Shown one piece after another: positions 1-5,235 of a stretch of DNA of 5,235 nucleotides. How positions within the stretch are numbered: position 1 is the first letter of the stretch; each line of letters opens with the position of its first letter. Both the position numbers and the translations under genes were made by a program. The stretch comes from an uncultured Ruminococcus sp. (GTDB lineage Bacteria > Bacillota > Clostridia > Oscillospirales > Ruminococcaceae): NCBI GenBank assembly GCA_947175005.1, contig CAMWLD010000185.1, positions 1 through 5,235 on the forward strand, in the 5' to 3' direction. Below the pieces are notes generated by a model that was not told the DNA's origin, did no database searches, and saw nothing but the letters and a program-made list of their open reading frames with translations.

Positions 1-631
1 TTACAGCGCTGTTCAAGTAATGGGGACAGTCGAAAATATAAGGCGCGAGTCTGGCTTTAACTTCCGTGAGATACTCGCTTAAATCCCTTTCGGACAAAGG
101 ATTTTGGATTCCGTAAAATGCCCCGAAAAACGTATTTTTATCCTCACAAAAACGTTTGATCTTATCGCTCAGTTCATCAGAAAAAAGCTCCGATATCTGA
201 AAATTACGCTTTGCATATTTATCGGAATAAAACGGAGCGATACCCGATTCGGTCGAGCCGAAATTATTTTTGCCGAGCCGCTTTTCCTCCAGCTTATCCT
301 GCATTTTGTGAATGGGGAGAAGAAGCTGCGCCCGTGAGGATATTTTTATTGCGGGCGCAGGGACTCCGTTATCTTTAAGAATTTGAAGCTCCTTGAAAAA
401 TTCGTCTGCGTCAAATGCAACACTGCTTGCTATTATATTTTCCGTATGTCTGTAAAATACACCCGAGGGCAGTATATGCAGCACAAATTTTCCGTAATCG
501 TTGATTACAGTGTGCCCCGCATTTGCGCCCCCTTGAAAACGCACTACAATGTCCGCCCTTGCCGCAAGCATATCCGTCATTTTTCCCTTGCCCTCGTCCC
601 CGAAGCTGCCCCCTATTATCGCAGTTACCAT
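1..631 (-). CDS. purA: Adenylosuccinate synthetase, N-terminal 210 residues (partial, runs off the left edge)
   Basis: This enzyme joins IMP and aspartate using GTP to form adenylosuccinate, the first committed step from IMP to AMP, in the cytoplasm. The reading frame opens at ATG 629-631 and stays open to base 1, so only about half of a normal protein of roughly 420-430 residues is present. Visible signatures are the P-loop GGSFGDEGKGK (residues 7-17) with catalytic Asp12, RFQGGANAGHT (31-41) with catalytic His40, and LHILPSG (51-57). The IMP-site loop GSTESGIAPFYSDKY (125-139) departs from the common [11 protein letters not shown] form. The start is supported by GGAGG at 640-644, 8 bases upstream. 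A dedicated promoter lies at 675-703, so the gene need not depend on read-through from tex. The retained catalytic Asp argues against a PurZ-type 2-aminoadenylosuccinate synthetase. The family call is very secure; membership of a divergent clostridial subgroup is inference. Confidence 0.95.
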   Translation of the reverse strand, partial: MVTAIIGGSFGDEGKGKMTDMLAARADIVVRFQGGANAGHTVINDYGKFVLHILPSGVFYRHTENIIASSVAFDADEFFKELQILKDNGVPAPAIKISSRAQLLLPIHKMQDKLEEKRLGKNNFGSTESGIAPFYSDKYAKRNFQISELFSDELSDKIKRFCEDKNTFFGAFYGIQNPLSERDLSEYLTEVKARLAPYIFDCPHYLNSAV

Positions 632-674
632 TTTGAAAACCTCCGTAAAATAATTTTGCGCTTGGTACATTTTA

Positions 675-703
675 AGTATATCACAGTGCTGCGGAGGTTT
701 CAA
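675..703 (-). promoter_or_regulatory. Sigma-A type promoter for purA
   Basis: On the minus strand a TTGAAA -35 box (698-703) is followed by exactly 17 bases and then a TATACT -10 box (675-680). Transcription would start near 667-669, giving a leader of about 35-40 bases that contains the GGAGG ribosome binding site. The leader is too short for a purine riboswitch, and no PurBox-like repeat was recognised, so no specific purine control is visible here. Confidence 0.72.
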
Positions 704-773
704 ATACTTTATTCTTATGGGCTGTATAAGCGGCGGTTATATGGGGATATACCCGGACTTTCGGATATATATT

Positions 774-2978
774 TTATTTCCTTGATTGCGGCTTGTCAAC
801 AGACCTTCCGATATTTTTATCCATTTTTTCCTTGACCATAGTCAGCGCCAGACGTCCACGCTTGAGATCAACCTCAACGACCCAGACCTTGACCACATCT
901 CCCACCTTGACAGCCTCCAGTGGGTGCTTGATAAACCTGTTGCATATCCTCGAAATATGCACCAGCCCGTCCTCATGAACGCCGCAGTCCACAAAGCAGC
1001 CGAAATCGGTGATGTTCCGCACCGTTCCCATAAGCTCCATGCCCGGCTGCAAGTCCTTCAGCTCCATTACATCGCCGCTGCGCATAAGCGGAGGGGGCAG
1101 CTCGTCACGTGGGTCACGTCCGGGCTTCGCCAGTTCCTTTAAAATATCCCGCACTGTGGGAACGCCCACGCCTGCCTGCTCGGAAATTTTACCGATACCG
1201 ATCTCTTCCGCAGTCTTGTTCAGACTTACAAGCTTTTCACTGCCAATGTCCGCCAAAGCAAATCCGCAAAGCTTTAAAATTTCCTCTGCCGCCTTGTAGC
1301 TTTCCGGGTGCACAGCTGTATTGTCAAGGGGATTTTTCCCGTCTCTTATCCGCAAAAATCCCGCACATTGCTCAAAAGCCTTAGCCCCCAGCTTCGGCAC
1401 TTTCATAAGCTGCTTGCGGTCGGTGAATGCGCCGTTTTCCTCACGGTATGCAACCACATTTTTCGCAACTCCCGAATTTATACCCGAAATGTACGTAAGC
1501 AGCGAACCGGAGGCAGTGTTAAGGTCAACTCCAACCGAGTTCACGCAGTCCTCCACAACGCCTCCCAGCGCCTCGCCCAAGCGAGCCTTCGGCATATCAT
1601 GCTGATACTGCCCAACGCCTATAGAGCGTGGGTCTATCTTGACAAGCTCCGCCAGAGGGTCCTGCATACGCCTTGCAATGGACACGGCGCTTCTAAGTGA
1701 AACATCATATTCGGGAAATTCCTCCGCCGCCAGCTTTGAAGCGGAGTAAACGGAAGCCCCCGCCTCGGAAACTATCATGTATGAAACTCCGGGGAAATCC
1801 TTTATTATTTCGCTCACCACCTGCTCCGATTCTCTCGAAGCAGTGCCGTTGCCAATGGCAATGGCGGTAACATTGTATTTTTTTATAAATCCCGAAATAG
1901 TCCTTTTCCCCTGCTCGAGACTTGCGCCTTTACCCATGGTGATATGCGCAACACCCGTGTCCAGCACCTTGCCTGTGCCATCCACCACGGCAAGTTTGCA
2001 GCCTGTTCTGAAACCGGGGTCGACCCCAAGGGTGACAGTCCCTTTAATGGGGGGCTGCATAAGCAGCTGCCGAAGATTTTCCGAAAAAACTCCCATGGCG
2101 GATTCGCAGGCCTTTTCCGTAAGTATATTTCTTATTTCACGCTCCACCGACGGGAAAATCAACCGCTTGTAGCTGTCAAGACAAGCGCTCTCCACCAGCT
2201 TTCCGCATTCGCTGTCGTTCTTCTTGAATGCATTAACAGTCACACGCTCTCCCGCCCCCTCGGGCAGAGTAACGCTTACTTTAAGCTTTTCCTCACGTTC
2301 ACCGCGGTCAATGGCAAGCACTCTGTGTCCTGCAATCACTCCAACGCCCTGACTAAATTCGTAATAATTCCTGTATGTACCCTCGGGGTCGCTTTCCTCA
2401 TCGCCCGAAACATCAATACTTCCCTTGGCGTTTATGAGGTTACGCAGATTTTTCCGCAGTGCCGCATCGTCGGAGACCGCCTCGGCAATAATGTCCAAAG
2501 CCCCTGCAACAGCTTCCTCCGCATTGTTCACGCCCTTTTCGGCGTCAATGAACTGCGCCGCCTCCGCCGTGGGGTCGACTGTCCTATCCTGTTCCATGAT
2601 CTTATTCGCCAAAGGCTCCAGACCCTTTTCCTTGGCGATAGTAGCACGGGTACGCCGCTTCTGCTTGAACGGGCGGTATAAGTCCTCCAGCTCCACCAGC
2701 GTTACCGCTTTGTTAATGGCAGCTTCCAGCTCGGGAGTCATTTTTTCCTGCTCGGTAATAGAGTTCCTTATCTCTTCCCGCCGCTTGTCCAGATTGCGCA
2801 GATATTGCAGCCGCTCTGCGATCAGTCGAATGGTCTGATCGTCCAGCGTGCCGTGGCTTTCCTTTCTGTATCGGGCAATAAAGGGCACGGTGCAGCCCTC
2901 GTCCAGAAAGCTGATAATATTTTTTACATACTCCTCTTTTACATTAAATTCCTTGCTTATCACAGCATTGATATCCAT
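774..2978 (-). CDS. tex: Tex, S1-domain RNA-binding transcription accessory protein (734 aa)
   Basis: Tex is a conserved cytoplasmic nucleic-acid-binding protein linked to transcription; its exact molecular role is still debated. The protein is 734 residues, normal for the family (about 720-785). Domains in order: an N-terminal helical Tex region (about 1-190) with FIARYRKE (33-40) and YRPFKQKRRTRATIAKEKGL (101-120); a YqgF/RNase H-like fold starting at LGVDPGFRTGCKLAVVD (317-333) with IAIGNGTASRESE (373-385); the conserved block around IGVGQYQHD (453-461); helix-hairpin-helix segments (about 475-560) with VNSVGVDLNTAS (479-490); and a C-terminal S1 domain (about 645-715) with GTVRNITDFGCFVD and DGLVHIS. 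A short basic tail follows. The ATG at 2976-2978 is preceded by AAAGGA (2988-2993) at 9 bases. It sits downstream of the metallopeptidase gene (124-base gap) and upstream of purA (142-base gap). No truncation or frameshift is seen. Confidence 0.97.
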   Translation of the reverse strand: MDINAVISKEFNVKEEYVKNIISFLDEGCTVPFIARYRKESHGTLDDQTIRLIAERLQYLRNLDKRREEIRNSITEQEKMTPELEAAINKAVTLVELEDLYRPFKQKRRTRATIAKEKGLEPLANKIMEQDRTVDPTAEAAQFIDAEKGVNNAEEAVAGALDIIAEAVSDDAALRKNLRNLINAKGSIDVSGDEESDPEGTYRNYYEFSQGVGVIAGHRVLAIDRGEREEKLKVSVTLPEGAGERVTVNAFKKNDSECGKLVESACLDSYKRLIFPSVEREIRNILTEKACESAMGVFSENLRQLLMQPPIKGTVTLGVDPGFRTGCKLAVVDGTGKVLDTGVAHITMGKGASLEQGKRTISGFIKKYNVTAIAIGNGTASRESEQVVSEIIKDFPGVSYMIVSEAGASVYSASKLAAEEFPEYDVSLRSAVSIARRMQDPLAELVKIDPRSIGVGQYQHDMPKARLGEALGGVVEDCVNSVGVDLNTASGSLLTYISGINSGVAKNVVAYREENGAFTDRKQLMKVPKLGAKAFEQCAGFLRIRDGKNPLDNTAVHPESYKAAEEILKLCGFALADIGSEKLVSLNKTAEEIGIGKISEQAGVGVPTVRDILKELAKPGRDPRDELPPPLMRSGDVMELKDLQPGMELMGTVRNITDFGCFVDCGVHEDGLVHISRICNRFIKHPLEAVKVGDVVKVWVVEVDLKRGRLALTMVKEKMDKNIGRSVDKPQSRK

Positions 2979-3037
2979 TTTTTTCAGTCCTTTTTATTAT
3001 ATTTTTATTAGATTCGCTTTCACAGGATATGTGTGCG

Positions 3038-3067
3038 GTTATTCGTGAACAATTTTTTTGCAGTCAA
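3038..3067 (-). promoter_or_regulatory. Possible tex promoter
   Basis: On the minus strand TTGACT (3062-3067) matches the -35 consensus at five of six bases. At 18 bases spacing AATAAC (3038-3043) matches the -10 consensus at four of six. The leader to tex would be about 55 bases. The -10 is weak, so this is a tentative call, but the 124-base gap needs some promoter if tex is expressed apart from the AT-rich gene upstream. Confidence 0.35.
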
Positions 3068-3086
3068 TATTTGTCCTATCAAATAT
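3067..3086 (-). repeat. Inverted repeat (7-bp arms, 6-base loop) upstream of tex
   Basis: ATATTTG (3067-3073) and CAAATAT (3080-3086) are perfect inverted arms around a 6-base loop. The dyad abuts the candidate -35 box of tex and lies just after the end of the metallopeptidase gene. Neither strand has a T-run after it, so it is not a standard intrinsic terminator. It could be an operator or chance structure in AT-rich DNA. Confidence 0.4.
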
Positions 3087-3102
3087 CATGATAATCTGCC
3101 GC

Positions 3103-4026
3103 TTAGCTGCCGGATAATATTTCATCAATATTATCCATATAAAATTCCGAAAATTCAACTGTCATATCTTCAAACAGCATTAGCGCAGATATAAATTTAT
3201 CAATGAAAATAAAGCTTTCTTTTTGAAAAAAATATTCCTTTTGTATATCAAAATCCGGGAAGCTGTCCTTGTTTAATTCCATAAACCGTATTTGAAACGC
3301 TCTCACAAAATACTCATTTATAATTGCAAAATCGGTATTATAAAAATTAGGAATATTAATGTGCTTATCAAAAAAATCCTTATGTCTGCTTAAAAGATCA
3401 GTGTGCAATTCTACCGTGGGATTTACAAAGCAATGGGCATATTCATGAGCAATTCCCTTTGCAAAATGATCGTATTCAAAGGTATAATTTCCGTCCTTAT
3501 CATACTTCGGCATGAACCGCACGGTATATGCAGTTTGTTTTCCGTTTTCATTGAGAGAAAATCCGTAATTGCCCTTGATCGGAGAAATTATAAGCTTAAA
3601 TTCATCGGGCTTTTGTCGAAAATATTTTTGGATAAAATTTATCCATTCGTCTGTTTTACATGAATCGATATTATCAATTATCCACTTATAATATGAGTCT
3701 TGTTCCGCAAAAAAAATATCAAAATCGGTGTCTGTAATGAACTGTCTGACAGCTGTTCCCCAATCATGCAATTCGTGGCTCGTGTCCATAATAATAGAAT
3801 TCAGCGATAATATGGCACGCAGCGGTTCGATATGAACAAAATTATTATTTATGACCAGTTCCCGTGTTAATTTAACGGCGGTGTGATTTTTAAAAGGAGC
3901 AAACCATTCGGTTATTGAATTTATATAGGTTTTATTATTGATACACTGAAAGGTCTTATCATGCTGATCGGTCAGAAATAACAGTATTTGAACAAGCTCA
4001 ACATTTTTGTTGATCTCAGCTCTCAC
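3103..4026 (-). CDS. Putative HExxH zinc metallopeptidase, DUF4932-like (307 aa, GTG start)
   Basis: The precise function is unknown. The protein carries HEYAH at residues 194-198, an HExxH zinc-binding motif (His194, Glu195, His198) in the context GIAHEYAHCFVNP, and NEYFVRAF 40 residues later, where Glu238 is a good candidate for the third zinc ligand of a gluzincin-type site. The N-terminal NVELVQILLFLT and the HEYAHCFVNP context resemble what I recall of DUF4932 proteins; this is recognition from memory, not a search. There is no signal peptide or clear membrane segment, so a cytoplasmic location is likely. The frame is open to an ATG at 4113, but GTG 4024-4026 is preferred because a near-perfect AAAGGAGGG lies just upstream. 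The gene is conspicuously AT-rich (for example 12 of 60 G/C at 3301-3360, 20 of 60 at 3601-3660), unlike tex (34 of 60 at 1501-1560), suggesting later acquisition. It lies between a radical SAM gene and tex with no evident functional link to either. Confidence 0.75.
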   Translation of the reverse strand: MRAEINKNVELVQILLFLTDQHDKTFQCINNKTYINSITEWFAPFKNHTAVKLTRELVINNNFVHIEPLRAILSLNSIIMDTSHELHDWGTAVRQFITDTDFDIFFAEQDSYYKWIIDNIDSCKTDEWINFIQKYFRQKPDEFKLIISPIKGNYGFSLNENGKQTAYTVRFMPKYDKDGNYTFEYDHFAKGIAHEYAHCFVNPTVELHTDLLSRHKDFFDKHINIPNFYNTDFAIINEYFVRAFQIRFMELNKDSFPDFDIQKEYFFQKESFIFIDKFISALMLFEDMTVEFSEFYMDNIDEILSGS

Positions 4027-4032
4027 CTTGTT

Positions 4033-4041
4033 CCCTCCTTT
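4033..4041 (-). promoter_or_regulatory. Strong ribosome binding site that sets the GTG start of the metallopeptidase gene
   Basis: On the minus strand AAAGGAGGG lies 6 bases before GTG 4024-4026, an ideal spacing. The upstream ATG at 4111-4113 has only AT-rich repeat sequence before it and no Shine-Dalgarno match. Translation therefore most likely begins at GTG, making the protein 307 rather than 336 residues. Confidence 0.8.
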
Positions 4042-4114
4042 TAAAAATAAATTTTGAGGTATCTCCTTGATTTTTCTATAGAATTTTAAAAGCAAATAAC
4101 CCTCATCAATCATA

Positions 4115-4135
4115 ATTAATTATTAATTATTAATT
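4115..4135. repeat. Three tandem copies of the heptamer ATTAATT
   Basis: ATTAATT occurs three times in a row without mismatch (4115-4121, 4122-4128, 4129-4135). The repeat encodes the last residues of the radical SAM protein (LIINN) and its TAA stop on the minus strand, and it marks the upstream border of the AT-rich metallopeptidase gene. It could be slippage-derived sequence or the scar of an insertion. No matching copy is seen at the other border of that gene. Confidence 0.85.
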
Positions 4136-5069
4136 CGTCTATCCCGCCTAGATCAAACTCGGGAGTATATTCCTCCTTAGCCGAGGAACGCTCCTGCATA
4201 TACCCCTCAAAGCCAAGTTCCCGAACTGCATTTGCCACTTTTTCATACTCAAAAGTAGAAACACGCCTGTTCAGTTCTTTAAATTCCGAGGGCAGATTTT
4301 TATATGGCGTGTACTGGCTCATAAGTGACAGCAAAAAGCTTTCTTTGGGGAAATTTTCCGCTATCCAATTAATAAGTGCAACAGAATCCCTATACCCTCC
4401 CGGCAGCACCATGTGGCGGATAATTACCCCACCCTGCAATATCCCCTCATCATCAAAAACAGGCTTGCCCGCAATTTCGATCATTCGCCCCACAGCCGCT
4501 TTTGCAGCTTCAAAATAATCCGCAGCACCCGAATATTTCGCCGAAAGCTCGCTGCTCAAGTACTTCATATCGGGCATGAATATTTTCACCCGACCTCGCA
4601 GCATTTCAAGGGTCGAGACCTTTTCATATCCGCTGCTGTTGTACGCCACGGGGATTTTCAGCCTGTCTCCGCATATCTCCAAAGCACTTAAAATATGGGG
4701 AACATACTGACAGGCGGTCACTAAATTGATATTGTGCGCCCCCTGCTCCTGAAGCCGCAGAAAAACTTCCGATAGGCTTTCCGTCGAAATTTCCCTGCCG
4801 AAATTTTCCGCAGAGATCCTGTAATTCTGGCAGTAAACGCATTTAAGACCGCACCCCGAAAAAAACACCGTCCCCGAGCCTCTTGTGCCCGAAATGCAAG
4901 GCTCTTCCCACATATGAAGATACGCCTTTGCCGCACGGATATTTTCCCCCGCTCTGCAGAAGCCAAAGCCTTTTGTCCTGTCCGCACCGCATTCCCTGGG
5001 GCACAGGGTGCATTTTCGGAGTATGTCGTTTCCCTTGAAATTTTCGCTCATATCATTTCCGCATTTCAT
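4116..5069 (-). CDS. Radical SAM iron-sulfur protein of the COG1313/PflX type (317 aa)
   Basis: The radical SAM motif is CGLKCVYC (Cys73, Cys77, Cys80), which would bind the 4Fe-4S cluster that cleaves S-adenosylmethionine. An N-terminal cysteine group, CTLCPREC plus GFC (Cys20, 23, 27, 38), precedes it and may hold a second metal site. Family hallmarks are EEPCISGTRGSGTVFFSGC (55-73), CQNYRIS (80-86), YNSSGYEK (143-150), PDMKYL (166-171), RHMVLPGG (218-225) and SQYTPY (251-256). These proteins are often labelled pyruvate formate-lyase activating enzyme-like, but that activity is not established and no glycyl-radical enzyme gene is visible. The length is normal for the family (about 300). The ATG at 5067-5069 has no ribosome binding site; ATG 5049-5051 (Met7) has a weak GGA 6 bases upstream and may be the real start, giving 311 residues. 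A strong promoter lies at 5111-5139. The terminal residues LIINN come from a tandem heptamer repeat. Confidence 0.9.
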   Translation of the reverse strand: MKCGNDMSENFKGNDILRKCTLCPRECGADRTKGFGFCRAGENIRAAKAYLHMWEEPCISGTRGSGTVFFSGCGLKCVYCQNYRISAENFGREISTESLSEVFLRLQEQGAHNINLVTACQYVPHILSALEICGDRLKIPVAYNSSGYEKVSTLEMLRGRVKIFMPDMKYLSSELSAKYSGAADYFEAAKAAVGRMIEIAGKPVFDDEGILQGGVIIRHMVLPGGYRDSVALINWIAENFPKESFLLSLMSQYTPYKNLPSEFKELNRRVSTFEYEKVANAVRELGFEGYMQERSSAKEEYTPEFDLGGIDELIINN

Positions 5070-5110
5070 AAAGGTTTTTACGGCGGTTCATCATTACCGC
5101 TTGCTTAAAT

Positions 5111-5139
5111 ATTATACCATATTTTTCCGAAAATTTCAA
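5111..5139 (-). promoter_or_regulatory. Near-consensus sigma-A promoter for the radical SAM gene
   Basis: On the minus strand TTGAAA (5134-5139) and a perfect TATAAT (5111-5116) are separated by exactly 17 bases. The start of transcription would be near 5104, giving a leader of about 35 bases to the first ATG (5069) or about 53 bases to the second (5051). The promoter could also drive the metallopeptidase gene, since no terminator is visible between the two genes. Confidence 0.8.
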
Positions 5140-5200
5140 TAGGGAATTTTGACGGTATTTTGTGCATTCTCAGTGATCGGAAGGTTTAATATAAGGATTA

Positions 5201-5230
5201 ATTATTTGTGTTTGAGATATGAATTGTCAA
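5201..5230 (-). promoter_or_regulatory. Second, upstream promoter candidate on the minus strand
   Basis: A perfect TTGACA -35 box (5225-5230) is followed after 18 bases by AATAAT (5201-5206), five of six matches to the -10 consensus. It points towards the radical SAM gene and would give a leader of roughly 125-130 bases. The AT-rich setting makes chance matches likely. No gene is visible between it and 5139. Confidence 0.35.
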
Positions 5231-5235
5231 ACAAA

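Noticed and set aside
1..631. PurZ (2-aminoadenylosuccinate synthetase of Z-genome phages)
   Set aside because: As I recall, PurZ enzymes lack the catalytic Asp of the P-loop; here GDEGKGK is intact, and the neighbours are housekeeping genes with no phage features.
704..773. Intrinsic terminator between tex and purA
   Set aside because: Only short imperfect arms are present (GGG/CCC around TATAT, TATAA/TTATA around CCGCCGC) and no T-run follows on the minus strand.
383..835. Plus-strand open frame of 150 codons across the purA start, the intergenic gap and the tex end
   Set aside because: It is antisense to two clearly identified genes, has no ribosome binding site, and its translation has no recognisable motif.
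1944..2681. Plus-strand open frame of 245 codons inside tex
   Set aside because: It lies fully antisense to well-conserved Tex coding sequence and its translation resembles no family; it is a shadow frame created by the codon use of tex.
2996..3001. Perfect TATAAT on the minus strand just upstream of tex as its -10 box
   Set aside because: Transcription would begin inside the ribosome binding site at 2988-2993, and no acceptable -35 box lies 16-18 bases upstream; the region is simply AT-rich.
4116..5069. True pyruvate formate-lyase activase (PflA) or AmmeMemoRadiSam-system radical SAM protein
   Set aside because: The EEPCISGTRGSGTVFFSGC block and the N-terminal cysteine group fit COG1313/PflX better, and no pflB, AMMECR1 or Memo gene is present in the window.
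5117..5235. Riboswitch or other structured RNA leader in the right-hand gap
   Set aside because: No known conserved core and no convincing long stems were found; only promoter-like boxes can be supported.

Overview
The window looks like an ordinary chromosomal segment from a low-to-moderate-GC Gram-positive anaerobe, most likely a clostridial gut-type Firmicute of the Ruminococcus/Oscillospiraceae sort. That placement is an inference from strong AGGAGG-type ribosome binding sites, TTGAAA/TATAAT-type promoters, a clostridial-looking PurA variant and an oxygen-sensitive type of radical SAM protein. No database search was possible.

All four genes lie on the minus strand. In transcription order (right to left) they are: (1) a COG1313/PflX-type radical SAM iron-sulfur protein (4116-5069), behind a near-consensus promoter at 5111-5139; (2) an AT-rich gene for a putative zinc metallopeptidase resembling the DUF4932 family (3103-4026, starting at GTG); (3) tex, the S1-domain RNA-binding transcription accessory protein (774-2978); (4) purA, adenylosuccinate synthetase (1-631), whose C-terminal half lies beyond the left edge. 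purA has its own good promoter at 675-703. The right-hand 120 bases (5117-5235) hold one weaker promoter candidate on the same strand and no gene that I can see.

The genes do not form an obvious pathway. tex (RNA/transcription) and purA (AMP synthesis) are housekeeping genes. The radical SAM protein has no visible glycyl-radical partner. The metallopeptidase gene looks like an insertion: it is much more AT-rich than its neighbours, it is bounded on its upstream side by three tandem copies of ATTAATT that also encode the end of the radical SAM protein, and it has its own strong ribosome binding site. No tRNA, rRNA, CRISPR array, insertion sequence, riboswitch or convincing intrinsic terminator was found. 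I see no clear new multi-gene system. The points most worth checking are the metallopeptidase, the substituted IMP/aspartate-site positions of PurA, and the leader of the radical SAM gene.
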